Positions 43,331 to 54,429 of a DNA stretch of 64,000 bases are shown here, piece after piece. Origin of the DNA: Castor canadensis (Eukaryota; Chordata; Mammalia; Rodentia; Castoridae). Within the stretch, counting starts at the first letter, position 1, and each line of letters begins with the position of its first letter. Location of the stretch: assembly GCF_047511655.1 (NCBI RefSeq), contig NC_133390.1, forward strand, positions 160,143,583-160,207,582. The letters run 5' to 3'. The notes below the pieces were generated by a model, which made no database searches, had not been told where the DNA came from, and saw nothing but the letters and a program-made list of their open reading frames with translations. Position numbers and translations under genes: made by a program.

Positions 43331-44268
43331 TTTTAAAGTAGAACTGAGTTCTTGGTTGATCCACCGTGGCTCTGGGGACAGCTGTTTGGGGTTTCAACTG
43401 CCTTGCCTCTTTCACTCTCTTGGTAGCTGTCTGTGAGTTTTGTATCCACTACCCAATCCCTTTCCATAGCCCATTTGGCATAGTCTAGGCTTCCTGGGAC
43501 CAGGAGTTAAGCTTTGGTGTTGCTAAGTGACCAGGGTGTGGATTTGGAACTGGCAACTTCCTCCCTGTCCTCAGTGAGGGAGAGCCCACTGCGTCGGAAG
43601 TCAGCCCAGAGCAGCAGATGTGAGACTGATGCTCCAGCTACATCTGAAACCAGGACCCCTCTACTTCCCTGCTGTGTTGGCCAACAAAGTCCCTTTACTT
43701 AACCTAGCTGTGGATGCATTTCTGCCACACAAAAAAGTCAATACAGTAATTACAGCCCCAAGTACAAAACCAAAGGAGTGAATGGCTGTGCTGTGTGCCC
43801 ACTGTGGGAAGTATTCACTCACATTCCGTACATACACATGCAGAAGAAAGATGTGTTACCTTGTAGGTAAAGTAACCAAGTGGAGGTTAGTTACCTAAGC
43901 TCAGCCGTTAAGTGTAGAGCAAGGGTTTGAATTCAAGTCTTCAACGTCACTCTGAAGTCTCCCCAAAACCTAGTTGTATTAATTATGAGCAGTGCCACCT
44001 ATTGCCGTCCAATGGTATGGACTAGCACAAGTTGGCTTTATTGTGACCTTTCCCACAGGCTCCTCCGTTAGGAATTTGGAGAGAGAAGTCCCTGAGATTT
44101 CAAAGCCTTCACTCCTTTATCCACTCATCCTAAGTCCCAATCTTCCAGCTTCTGGGCTTCTCTGTCAGTAGCCCCCAAACTGGACACAGCCCTGGGGCTC
44201 GTGAAGAATAGAGAAACGCTGGAAGGGCTCTTTTGTTGGCATCTGAAAATGAGTATTAACGTTCTCTT
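43331..44268. other. TGIF2-RAB5IF spacer, mostly unrecognised
   Basis: Single-copy-looking; a minus-strand MIR-like piece at about 43860-43945 (AAGTGGAGGTTAGTTACCTA). Confidence 0.5.
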
Positions 44269-44269
44269 G

Positions 44270-44585
44270 GTAATGGTTTGAATCTGAAGGCCAGCTGGTG
44301 GGCTTTGGGAAGTGACTGGGTGGTGGGGACTCTGACTTCATCAGTGGCTGAGTCCATTGATGAATTCACAGTTTGGGGGCATTATTAGGAGCTGGGACCT
44401 AGTAGAAGGGCAGGGGAGGAGGGGCTTGTTCCTGGCAACTTCCTATGTGTCTCCCCCATGCCCCGGGAAGCAGCTTTGCTCCACCGTACGCTAAGACTGA
44501 GCCAAAATACAAGCTTTATTCACTCTTTTAAATGGTTTCGCTCAGGAATTTGTTACAGCAATAGAAATTTGACTCGTGCACCCCA
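44270..44585 (+). mobile_element. MaLR-type solitary LTR
   Basis: AATGGTTTGAATCTGAAGGC ... GTGACTGGGTGGTGGGGACT ... GACTGAGCCAAAATACAAGC ... CTCAGGAATTTGTTACAGCA follows the MaLR LTR layout. Confidence 0.65.
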
Positions 44586-44773
44586 AAACAGAGAAGTGCT
44601 TCGGATGGTACAGAGGATGCCTAAGGAGAAAAGGCGTCTACAAATACTTTTCAAAGAACTAGAAGCAAAATTCTTGCATCAAATTTCAAACTGATGTGCC
44701 CTGGAGCAACTCAGAACAGTGTGACTAGCACTCCTCTGAGACTAGGAAGCGTCCTAACAGCCCCACGTAGGAA

Positions 44774-44779
<6 letters not shown>

Positions 44780-44804
<25 letters not shown>

Positions 44805-45350
44805 GGTGGTATTGGAGTTTGAGCCTCAAGCTTGCTAGCCAGGTGCTCTACCAGTTGAGCCACACCACAGCCCTTTTCATTTATTGCTTTAGTTATTTTT
44901 GAGCTAGGGCTTTGAATTTTTGTCCAGGGCAGGCCTCAGACCAGATGCTCCTACCTATGTCTCCCACATAGCTGGGATCACAGGTACACACAACTATGCC
45001 TGGCTTGTTGGTTGAGAATGGGGTTTCACTAACTTTTCCTGGGCTGGCCTTCTGGGTGGCTAGAATTACAAACATGCTACCATGCCTGGCCAGGAAAGAC
45101 TTTTGTTTTTTGAGTCAGGGTCTCAATATGTAGCCCACTCTGGCCTCGAACTTGTGACCCTCTGCTTTGGCTTCCCAAGTGTAGGAGTACTGGCACGTGC
45201 CACCATTCCTGCCCAAGAAAGACCTTTTATAGTGCAGTCCCACCCCTAGACTTTTTTGGGTTTTCCTTTTTGTGGTACTGGGGATCAAACTCAGGCCCTC
45301 GCATGTACAAGGCAAGCACACTACCGCCAAGCAGCATCCCCAGCCCCCAA
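44780..45350 (-). repeat. Trimeric SINE, B1-like SINE and ID element
   Basis: Trimer complement 44780-45091 (ID-like unit, two B1-like units, GGTTGAGAATGGGGTTTC linker), B1-like 45099-45220, ID 45259-45350. Confidence 0.85.
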
Positions 45351-45464
45351 TCTTTCAAGGTTACAAAGACAAGAAAGAGGGTCCTCCCTGAACCATTTAA
45401 CTTCTTTGTTCCCAGCAATCTGGTGACCTAAAGGTCATAGGTATCCTCCCTCAGATTTTCAATT

Positions 45465-45745
45465 AATCACCCCAACCTCCTTATCCATGGGTCCCATATC
45501 AGACTCAACCAAAACTGTATCTGTACCAAACATATACAGACTTCTTTCTTGTCATTCTCTAAACAACACAGTATTGTTTTAGGAATTACAAGCATTTTAG
45601 AGATTCAAAATACGCAGGAGGACACGCATAGGTTGCATGCAAGTACTGCGCTGTTTGCTATGAGCCTTGAGTAGCTTCAGATTTTGGTATCCACAGGGGC
45701 CCGGGAATCAGTCGCCCACACATACCAAGAGACAACTTTAACTGA
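45465..45745. mobile_element. MER2/Tigger-like non-autonomous DNA transposon
   Basis: GGGTCCCATATCAGACTCAA at one end and TTTTGGTATCCACAGGGGCC at the other, with AGGTTGCATGCAAGTACTGC between, as in MER2-type elements. Confidence 0.65.
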
Positions 45746-45756
45746 CATTCACTGTA

Positions 45757-45885
45757 CAAGCCTGGTGTGGTGGGGTACGTCTGTAATCCCAGCACTCTGG
45801 AGGCTGAGGCAGGAAGATCTGAATTTGAGGCCAGCCTGGACTACGTAGTGACACCCTATCTTAAAAAACAAAAAACAAAAATGCA
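45757..45885 (+). repeat. B1-like SINE
   Basis: GCCTGGTGTGGTGGGGTACG ... CAGCACTCTGGAGGCTGAGG. Confidence 0.9.
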
Positions 45886-45889
45886 CATT

Positions 45890-46775
45890 CACTGTACAAT
45901 AATTAAAAATAAAGGTAACAGAAGGGGCGTTAGGTGTAATGGAGAAGAGCGCAGCAGACATCTGGAGGGAAACGAATGAATAGAAAATACTTAGCAAAGA
46001 CACTGGCACCTAGTTAGGGCTCACTCAGTACTAGTAAAACATTACTTGTAGGCAAAAATAGAAATGACCAGGATACAAAGACCTCTACTTCATGGCAGGC
46101 GCTCTTCGGAGATTTCTGTGATCCACCAACTGCATCATGGAACTGACTAACTTCTACCCCTCATAACAGCTTCCTCTCCACGCCCCACCATAAGCAGCTG
46201 GCAGTGACACAGAGCATTCAGCTTGAAGTACCATACCATGTGTTCAACTGGTGCTAGAAAACCTCACGACTCACAAAGAAATTGGTTCTACTTCCAAATC
46301 TGTCTTGCACTTCCAAATCTAACTCTTCCCCCTTAGAACACCCAAGATGTGTAGTCTAACCCACTGAATGCACCGGGATCCAGTGAGACTCCCACAGCCC
46401 AACATAGGGAAAGGCTTGGCAGAAAGGGAACCAGTGTAAGCCTCATAAATACCTTCTAGACAAAAGCTTACACCCAGCAGGGCTTCCTCTGCTTCTAGAA
46501 AGCCAAGAGGAGAGAGATTCAGGTCAGGTTTCAGGTGCCTATTTAACCTCACCTGATGTGACCTTGGATTGCACTGCAGGATCTGAGGACACTTCTAAGA
46601 AAAATGCTGACTTTCCCCACTCCTATGTGAACACAAATTTAAGAGCTTCTGAGTTAAGGTCAGACTTCACAATATAATACAAATACAACATACAAACAAG
46701 TAGTGTTTTTTTTTTCCCCTGTAGAAGTTACCTGAATTCAAATGTGATCATATATGCAGAAAACCCTACAGATGC
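45890..46775. other. Intergenic, nothing recognised
   Basis: Single-copy-looking, no open frame of interest. Confidence 0.5.
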
Positions 46776-46777
46776 CA

Positions 46778-46984
46778 AGTGCTGGGGCTTGCGCCTGTAA
46801 TCTAGCTTCTCAGGAGGCAGAGATCAGGAGGATCATCGAGGTTCAAAGCCAGCCCAGGCAAATAGTTCATGAGACCCTATCTCAAAAAAACCCATCACAA
46901 AAGGGCTGGCAGGGTGGCTCAAGTGGTAGAGTGCCTTCCTAACAAACGTAAGGCCGAGTTCAAACCCCAGTACCACCAAAAAAA

Positions 46985-47038
<54 letters not shown>

Positions 47039-47040
47039 CA
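46778..47040 (+). repeat. Dimer SINE with (CT)n(TA)n tail
   Basis: Dimer ending in a short A-run that runs directly into (CT)15 at 46990-47020 and (TA)9 at 47021-47038. Confidence 0.9.
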
Positions 47041-47172
47041 TAAAATCAGTTTCTATAACAATGAACTACCTGAAAAGTTAAAACAATTTTATTTATAATA
47101 GCATCAGAAAGAATAAGATACTTAGGAACTAACCAAGCAGGTAAAATTGGAAAATGTAAGCTAAAATAAAAA

Positions 47173-47395
47173 CCAGCTATGTGCCATTGGCTCAGGCCTG
47201 TAATCCTAGCTACTTGGGAGGCTGATATTGATTGGGAAGATGGAAGCATGAAGGCAGACTGGGCAAATAGTTTGTGAGATCCCCATCTGCAAAACAACCA
47301 GAACAAAAAGTACTGGAGATGTGGCTTAAGCCGTAGAGTGCCTGCTTTGCAAGTGTGAAGCCCTGAGTTCAAATCCCAATCTCACCCCAAAAAAT
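47173..47395 (+). repeat. Dimer-II SINE
   Basis: CCCCATCTGCAAAACAACC and CTGCTTTGCAAGTGTGAAGC. Confidence 0.92.
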
Positions 47396-47587
47396 TTAAA
47401 ACAAAACAACTCACAGAAAGATATTAAAGACAACACAAATAAAAGGAAAGAAATCCCATATACACTTATTGTTAAGACTTAACAGTGTTTAAACATTAAT
47501 ACCACAGGAAGTTATCTACAGACTCATTAAGATCCTAATCCATTAAGATTTTTGGCAGAAACAGAAGAATTTACCTAGAATTTATAT

Positions 47588-47800
47588 GGAAGCCAGGAAT
47601 GGTAGCAATGACTGAGGCAGGAGGATTGCTTGAGCCCAAGAGTTCAAGGCCAGCCTGTAGGATATATTGAGACCCCTTTCCTAAACAAAATTTATATAGA
47701 ATCTTAAGAAACTCTGAATAGCCAAAACAATCTTGAAAAAGAATAAACGGGCTGGTGGTATGGCTCTGTGTACCAAACCTGGTTCCAGTCCCCAAAAAGA
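47588..47800 (+). repeat. B1-like SINE and ID fragment
   Basis: B1-like 47588-47690; ID-like scrap 47748-47800. Confidence 0.7.
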
Positions 47801-48168
47801 ACAAACTTGGGAGGACTCACACTTCCTGATCTCAAAACTCTACAAAGCTACAAGAATCAAAACAATGTGGTGTTGGCATAAAAACAGATGTACAGACCAA
47901 CAGAATAGCATACAGAGCCCCAAATAAATACATGGATTGATATGCTCAAATGATTTTCAACAGAGGTGCCACAACCATTCAGTGGAGAAAAAACCAATCC
48001 TTTTCTTCTTTTTCCCTCCCTCTTTCCCTCCCTCCCTCTCTCCCTTGCCTCCCAGTTTCTTTTGGTGCTAGGATTTAGACAGTCTTCTCACTAATGGCTC
48101 TGGAAAAACTGAATATCCACATTCAAGAGAATGAAACTGGATCACATACAAAAACTAACTCAAGCCTA

Positions 48169-48985
48169 CCACTGGTGGCTCATGCCAGTAAGCCTAGCTA
48201 CTCAGGAGGCAGAGATTAGGAGGATCGAGGTTCGAAGCCAGCCCAGGCAAATAGTGCACGAGACCCTATTTTGAAAAAGTCCCTAACATAAATAGTGCTG
48301 GTGGAGTGGCTCAAGGTGTAGGCCCTAAAGTTCAAACTCCGGTACTGCCAAAAAAAAAAAACCTCAAAATGCATTGCTGAGAACGCAGCTCAGAAGTACA
48401 GCATTAACGTAGTGTACGCCAGGATCTGGGTTCAATCTCCAGCTCCAAAACAGAACAAAAAAAAGCTAAAGAGCTGGGGATGTGGCTCAACCAGTAGAGC
48501 ACCTGCCTCGAAAGTGTGAGACCCTGAGTTCAAACTAGAGTACCACCAAAAAAAAAAAATAGGGTTGGAGGAGTGGCTCAAGTGGTAGAAGCCCTGGTTC
48601 AAACCCCAGTACTGAAAAGAAAAAAAAAAAAAAAAAACACCTTTTAGAACTGGGGGTGTGGCTCAAGTGGTGAGCACCTGCCTAAGCAACTGCTAGGCCC
48701 TGAGTTCAAACCCTCCAGTAGGAGGAGGGGACACAGTGGCAGCAGAGTCCCAGCTACTTGGGAGGGTGAGGCAGGAAGACTGTTTGGGTCCAGAAGTTAG
48801 GGACAACATACCAAGACATCCCTCTTTGTCTCAAAAAAAAATTAAATAAAAATTTTTATTCATCAAAGTACACTATCGGACTGGAGGTGTGGCTCAAGCA
48901 GTAGAGTAACTACCTGTCTTGCAAGTATGAAGGCCTGAGTTCAAAACCCCAGTACCACCAAAAAAAAAAAAAAAAAAAAAAGCGA
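48169..48985 (+). repeat. Run of seven SINEs
   Basis: Dimer-I (48169-48363), ID (48371-48450), ID-like (48468-48560), short ID-like (48561-48637), ID-like (48648-48720), B1-like (48722-48850) and ID-like (48875-48980), all plus strand and several abutting at their poly(A) tails. Confidence 0.85.
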
Positions 48986-49362
48986 AGTACACTAGTACAC
49001 TATCAACAGATAAAGAAGCAACCACAGAATGGGGACAAATTGCAAATCACATATAGGCATTAGTATTTAGAATGGGAAACTCTTAAAAATTAGACAATAA
49101 CCAAACAATCAGTCTCAAAGGTGGGCAACGATCTTGAATAGACATTTCTTCAAAGATATGCAAACGGTCAATATCCACATGGAAGATGCTGAAGTAGAGA
49201 ACCGCTCATCAAAACCACCATGAGTACTACTGCACACCAGCAGAACTGGCTGTTACCAAAACAACACGCACAAACAGAACCCTGATGTTCTGCTGGTGGG
49301 AATGTGAAATGGTGCAGCAGCTCTGAAAAATGGTATGGAGGTTCCTCCAAAAATTAAAAACA

Positions 49363-49470
49363 AGCATAGTGTTGCGTACCTGTAATCCCAGCACAGGGAG
49401 GTGGTTGCAGGGGAATTGGGAGTTGGAGGCCAGCCTGGGAAATATAGGGAGAGATACTGTCTGAAAAAAA
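49363..49470 (+). repeat. B1-like SINE
   Basis: GTACCTGTAATCCCAGCACA ... GGCCAGCCTGGGAAATATAG. Confidence 0.8.
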
Positions 49471-49734
49471 TAAAGATCTTAGGAGGGGGACTGGAGTGGA
49501 AAACGCTAGGAGTGGTATCCTGGACAAAGGAGAATCTATTGCTCGCCTAAAGTGAAGGACTAACTTCACTTTAGTGGATGCTGAAAGGGATGTAGACGTT
49601 CTTTAAGACTTAAAATTTAAGCGTTAAGAGAAGAGCGATAGAAGGAGAGCTGCAGGGAGGAAGGGGAGGGATGCAGGAGAACGGCGAGATGGGGGGAGAA
49701 AGAAAGCCTGTGCAGAGGGGGACGGGAGGGGACA

Positions 49735-49980
49735 GCAGAGATTTCAGAGTCAGATAGACCCAGGTGCTAGTCCAACGATTCCAGGCAAGTTTCTTTGCCT
49801 CTATAAGCTCACCGCACAGTTGGTCTCTCAACTTACTACATAGCACAATGTGCACTGCACCTACTGGAGGGCTTTTTTTAAACAAAACAAAACAAAAACA
49901 CATGGTCTCGGTATATAGGTCAGGCTGGCCTCAGCCTCCTGAGTGCCGCGATCCCAAAGTGTGGGATTGCATAACCCACA
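49735..49980. repeat. MIR (+) and B1-like SINE (-)
   Basis: MIR-like 49745-49850 (AGATAGACCCAGGTGCTAGT); minus B1-like 49890-49975. Confidence 0.65.
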
Positions 49981-50069
49981 TTTTGAACAAGGTCCTACAG
50001 AACTTGCAGGTTTAGGGAAGAACGAGCAGGGGCTAGCTTCCCTGGCGCAGTTTAGGGTTTCCGGGTCGC

Positions 50070-50910
50070 AAGGCCGCCTCCCAACACGCGGGGGCGCGCT
50101 GTGGCTCACTGGGCGACGCTCGCTTCCAACTCCTGCTTTCGACTCAGTTACGCCTCCTGGCGCTGGAGTCGCCACTCTGCCAATCTTGTCCCTTCCCTCT
50201 TACCCTACCGCGCACCTGGCGGAAGTTAACGTCACTTCCGTCACGAGGTGCCGCCGCGCTTCCGTTCTGACGGCTGCGTGTCCGTCGATTGGCTGCGCGG
50301 GCACGTCGGCCGGAGATGGGCTCATTGCGCTGCCCCGCCCTCCACGGCGCCTGCTCGGTGGAGCGAGCAGAGCCGGGCGGCTTCTCAGGGAAAGAGGACC
50401 TGCGGTACGTCTCAGAACCGGACCGCTGAGCCTGTGGCTGCCGCCGCGCGCTGTAACCTGACACCTCAGACTCCGACTCCCCTTGGCTCGGCCCGCGCGC
50501 CCCAGGCCCGGCCCGGGCGGCGCGACGGGAGGATGAGCGGCGGGCGGCGGAAGGAGGAGCCTCCTCAGCCGCAGCTGGCTAACGGGGCCCTCAAAGTCTC
50601 TGTCTGGAGCAAGGTGCTGCGGAGCGACGCGGCCTGGGAGGACAAGGTGCGGGGGACCTGACGAGGGCGCAGGTTCGAGGAGCCGCTGGAAGTCGGGAGA
50701 CGCCGGGACGGGCCTGGGCCTGCCCGCGGTAGAGTGGGGCGGTGGGGCGGGTGGCCCAGGAGTACCGGGGCGAACTTGACGGGCACAGGCCTGCAATTCT
50801 AAGGGGATAGCCGCCTGGTCTCACGTGGAAGCGGCGAGGTAGGGGCCGAAGAGTTGACATGGGCGGGCTGGACGTGTGCCTGCACGGCGTGAGCGAGCTG
50901 AATTCGATTC
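50070..50910. promoter_or_regulatory. CpG island and RAB5IF promoter
   Basis: GC- and CpG-rich stretch of about 0.8 kb around RAB5IF exon 1, TATA-less. Visible motifs include ETS-type CTTCCG at about 50235 (joined to GTCAC on both sides, CRE/ATF-half-site-like) and about 50260, and an inverted CCAAT box (GATTGG) at about 50287. This motif set is typical of housekeeping promoters. Confidence 0.85.
50533..50646 (+). CDS. RAB5IF: RAB5IF exon 1 (residues 1-38)
   Basis: Encodes the cytosolic N terminus MSGGRRKEEPPQPQLANGAL and on to AWEDK. RAB5IF (C20orf24, also called OPTI or RCAF1) is a small EMC6/Rab5IP-family membrane protein. Published work places it with TMCO1 in the ER multipass translocon and also implicates it in respiratory supercomplex assembly. 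The ATG has A at -3 and is the first ATG in a frame that stays open upstream into the promoter. Another upstream ATG (50316) is out of frame and stops before the start. The exon ends in phase 0 at a GACAAG|GTGCGG donor. Essentially identical to the human protein as I remember it. Confidence 0.97.
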
Positions 50911-52193
50911 GGTCGCCGCCTGTTCTTCCTGGCACGATCTGGAGGAAGTTAGCAAATCGGTAACGGTGCCAGGTTTCACCGATCGCTGCCTGTGTGCCAG
51001 GTGCTGGCTTTTCATGCACGATCCCCCTGAACCCGCAACCTGACCCTGTAGTGCGGTGCGGTAAAAGTGCTTTAGCACAGGGCGAGGGTCGCTAATGCTC
51101 AGCTGCCATGGCTTGAATGAGAAAGTCCACCTGCCTTAGCAAGTGTGAAAGAAAAGAGGGGAAGTCTGAGACCGCTTTTTTGGGGTAGGGGGTGAGGCAG
51201 AGGAAGAGGAGTCAGCAGACACGTGTCAGAAATGGTTGGGGCTTCAGGATGTACTTGTCGGTCACATTCCGAGGATCTGAGTGTAGACGCTTCCCACCTC
51301 TGCTCCATGATATGGATGGGCAGCTTGGTTCTAGGTGGCTTGAGAAAAATGTTACATTTGCAATCCTTGCTTTATTTCTTGGACTCCTGAAGTTGTGTTT
51401 TCCTTCCTCCAGTTCCGGTAAGGGGGGGATGGGAAGCACTTCCTGAAGGTGCCCTTGTCCTGCCCCCAGCCCGGCCCAGCTCTTGCAAAACCTGCAGTAT
51501 CTGTGATCTGCTGTGTCATTTCTTTCCTAGTATAAGGACTGGTTTCTGGGATCCAGAAACCTAAGCCACCTATGTCCTATGAAATTTAGATTGGTGGCAC
51601 CTGATCAAGCACTTTTGTTTCTAATTCTTTCTTTCCTCTGTGACTTACTCAAAAATTCAGTGACAGGAAGGTGGTACTGAGTAAGTTATTAGCTCTTCTG
51701 CCTGGGACTATCTAGGTCTCCCCTGGTCAGTTAAGAGTTATCTGTGGCTAGTAAGCACAGTTATTATAGCCATATCATTGCAAACTGCTTTGCTTGTGCA
51801 GCTTCAAAATAGTAATGATTTTCTAAAATATTTTTTGAAAATTTTAGCAAGGATTTGTTTTAGTATAACAGGATAAAGTATAGACAAGGTGAGGGGAGAA
51901 AAACAAACACTTCCTGCTTCCCACACAGGAAATGAGAGCAGAGACTCCTCATTCCTCTAAAATTTGGATTAGAGCACAGGCTCTGGAAGTAATCACTTAG
52001 GATGTTTAAATATGTTGTTTCCTACCATGTGTTAGCATCAGAGGCAATGCAAGAACTATATACCATTGCTTTTTGGGGAGAAATCCCTGGAAGATGTGTT
52101 CAGTAAAAGCTAAACTCTGTTTACCCCCCATCCCCATGGCTGTCCTGTGGCACCCACTCCAGATAATGCATGTATTATATGTCTTTTCTACAG
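50647..52193 (+). other. RAB5IF: RAB5IF intron 1
   Basis: A 1.5 kb intron. Its first ~250 bases belong to the CpG island. The remainder is single-copy sequence with no recognised repeat, unusual for this window. Confidence 0.85.
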
Positions 52194-52297
52194 GATGAAT
52201 TTTTAGATGTGATCTACTGGTTCCGACAGATCATTGCTGTGGTCCTGGGTGTCATTTGGGGAGTTTTGCCATTGAGAGGTTTCTTGGGAATAGCAGG
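52194..52297 (+). CDS. RAB5IF: RAB5IF exon 2 (residues 39-73, part)
   Basis: Bounded by a CTACAG acceptor and a GG|GTAAGT donor, phase 0 to phase 2. Encodes DEFLDVIYWFRQIIAVVLGV and on to the start of FCLIN. It carries the first transmembrane helix (about residues 45-62) and the loop into the second. The Gly73 codon is split with exon 3. Confidence 0.97.
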
Positions 52298-52344
52298 GTA
52301 AGTCTTGGATATTTGGAAAAAATATCCAATGGAAAACCATTTTT

Positions 52345-52558
52345 ATGGTTTTCTCCTTTCTTCCTTTCTCCTTTCCTCCCTCCCTCCCTCCTTCCATCCT
52401 TCCCTTCCTTCCTCTCCTTTCCTTTCATCCTCCTTCCCCTCTTTTCCTTCCCTTTCTTCCCCTTTCTGGGAAGTCTATGTAGCCCAGGCTGACCTCACAC
52501 AGCCCTCCTGTCTTTGTTTCCCACATTCTATTACAGGTATGTGCCACCACACCTGACT
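52345..52558 (-). repeat. CT-rich tract and B1-like SINE
   Basis: (CCTT)n-type pyrimidine tract to 52465, then a minus B1-like unit (GTAGCCCAGGCTGACCTCAC) of which it may be the tail. Confidence 0.85.
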
Positions 52559-52566
52559 CATTTCTT

Positions 52567-52583
52567 TTTAAATTGAGGTTTTG
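52567..52583. repeat. Target-site duplication, left copy (tRNA-Lys insertion)
   Basis: 17-base direct repeat TTTAAATTGAGGTTTTG; right copy at 52622-52638, exact match. Confidence 0.9.
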
Positions 52584-52623
52584 GAGTGCCCGGCTAGCTC
52601 AGTCGGTAGAGCATGAGACTCTT
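52584..52623 (+). pseudogene. Retro-inserted 5' half of tRNA-Lys(CTT)
   Basis: GCCCGGCTAGCTCAGTCGGT at 52588 and on to GAGACTCTT at 52623 is, as far as I can recall the gene, identical to tRNA-Lys(CTT) from base 1 to the anticodon. There it stops abruptly: no anticodon 3' arm, T arm or poly(A). Four extra bases (GAGT) precede it. TTTAAATTGAGGTTTTG occurs directly before (52567-52583) and again directly after (52622-52638), with TT shared between tRNA and repeat. That is a 17-base target-site duplication, so this is an L1-style insertion of a truncated tRNA (a tailless retropseudogene), not a functional tRNA gene. It lies in RAB5IF intron 2. Confidence 0.9.
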
Positions 52624-52638
52624 TAAATTGAGGTTTTG
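52622..52638. repeat. Target-site duplication, right copy (tRNA-Lys insertion)
   Basis: Exact second copy of the repeat at 52567-52583. Confidence 0.9.
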
Positions 52639-53394
52639 TTTTCCTTGATTGGAAAGGGCCATTGCTACTTTGGGGCTGTGCAAAGAAGTGGTCTCAATGA
52701 TGGTACCCCTGGGTCTGGTGCAGTGCTGCTCAGTTCATCAGGCCCAGGAGCATCTCATTCAGGCAGGCTGCCTTCCTGGTGGCTTGGCCTGTTCTGTTCA
52801 TTCATGAGTCTAAAGTGACCTCCTACAAGAAGTTACCATATTACTTGTTGCCAACACATACTCTTAATTCTGGTGTAACTTCAGCCTTATGGAAGCCTGT
52901 GACATAGAGGAACTTCTAAATTTATGTGTGATGACTGTCTCCCTTGTGTCTGGCATAATGCTGGATGTTCTGAATCTTGGTTGTGGCAGAAGTTATTTCA
53001 GGTCCTTACATTCTAAAAGCAGCCAAAGTAGGAAGTTGGGCCTTACATGTTCTCCTTGGTTCCTCTGGTCAGTGCAGCACATTTCACACCAGCCTCTGAT
53101 CACAGGTCAGTGTGTTAACAACCTACTGAAAGTGAGTCTGTTTCCATTGGATTGAATTAGAAAGATGGGTTGGAATTCTCTTAATATAGGAATAGTGAGC
53201 AAGCTGTTGTGGAAACAGAGAGCCTTGCCTTTCGTCTTTTCACCTGGGGAGTACAAGTGTCACACTTCCCCCTGTGGAAAACCACACTGGTTGTTTTAGG
53301 GGTGATCACCTCTCGTTCCTTTCTTGTGGGTGTAAGGGGTAAACACATATCAAACACCGAGTTGCCTGTTTTCTCAGAAGATAACCCAAAAGAT

Positions 53395-53990
53395 ATATAC
53401 AGTATATCACCCTATCCATGGCGGGGTAGAGGACATATTCCAAGATCTTCAATGAATGCCTGAAACCACGGAAAGTGTCAGGCTTTGTATATACTGTTTT
53501 TTCCTATACTTACGTATCTATGATAGTTTAACTTATAAATTAGGCATATGAGATTAAAAACAATAATACTAAAGTAAGTTTAGCAATATACTGTAATAAA
53601 AGTTACCTGAATGTGGTCTCTGTGTCTCAAAATATCTTACTGTTTTATACTCTCCCTTTGGGCATATCTAAATTGCCAGCATCACTATTTTTGCATTTTG
53701 AGGCCATTACTAGATAAATAGGGTTACTTGAACACAAGCACTGTAATAGTGTCAGTCACTTTGATAAGCGAGACAACTACTAAGTGGCTAATGGACACGT
53801 AGTGTGTGGCAACAAAGGGATGAGACCCATCCTGGGTAGGTGGATTGGGACAGCAGGAGATATTACACGCAACCGGGATCAACATGCTGTTTTAAACTAA
53901 TAAATTATTTCTGGTATTTCCCATTTATCTGTGGTTGACCATGGGTAACTGAAACAACGGAAAGCAAAATTATGGAAAAGGGGGAACTTT
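53395..53990. mobile_element. Tigger-like non-autonomous DNA transposon
   Basis: Starts with CCCTATCCATGGCGGGG and ATGCCTGAAACCACGGAAAG; ends GGTAACTGAAACAACGGAAA then AAAAGGGGG. The two ends are related in inverted orientation. Confidence 0.65.
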
Positions 53991-54429
53991 TCCTAAGCAA
54001 AAAGGACTCTTAGTTTATGATACTGAGTAAGATATTTGTGCAAGGAAGCAGTGGGCATTTATGCTCTCCCCGATCTTGACAGACTAGGCACTTGAAGAGT
54101 GGTTAAGGTGATGATAGTCAGGACCTGAGGTTCTTAGGAGTCTCAAGGTGGGAAATGCTATAGATACATTTTTAGTGTTGGTTGCCCCATTTGGGCTGTC
54201 TGTGAGAGAAAAGGTGGAAAGAAAGCTAGAGGAAGAGGAGGCTGACTTAAAGGCACGAGGGTATTTTTCGTCTTCCCAAGGCCACTAGTCTAGGAGAGGA
54301 ACCATGCTAGTTGAAAGGCCTCTGCAGCTATCCACACTTGCAAGATTCTTAATGGATTTCTCTGAAGTCACCCACACTGGGGAAAAATCTAGTGAGTATC
54401 ACTGTTAATTCGGTATTTTTCCTAGTGTC

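Larger units (their letters stand above)
47050..49350 (+). mobile_element. L1 ORF2 3' half, broken by many SINEs
   Basis: Segments 47080-47170, 47400-47585, 47690-47745, 47805-48000, 48085-48165 and 48990-49350 read in order as sense L1 ORF2. Examples are TAGCATCAGAAAGAATAAGA, CAATGTGGTGTTGGCATAAA and TGCTGGTGGGAATGTGAAAT. Multiple stops and gaps; non-coding. Confidence 0.8.

Noticed and set aside
48169-48985. CRISPR-like regularly spaced repeats
   Set aside because: The repeated blocks are successive SINEs with poly(A) tails in a mammalian genome; spacing and unit length do not fit a CRISPR array.
52588-52623. Functional tRNA-Lys gene
   Set aside because: Only the 5' half is present; the anticodon 3' arm, T arm, B box and terminator are missing.
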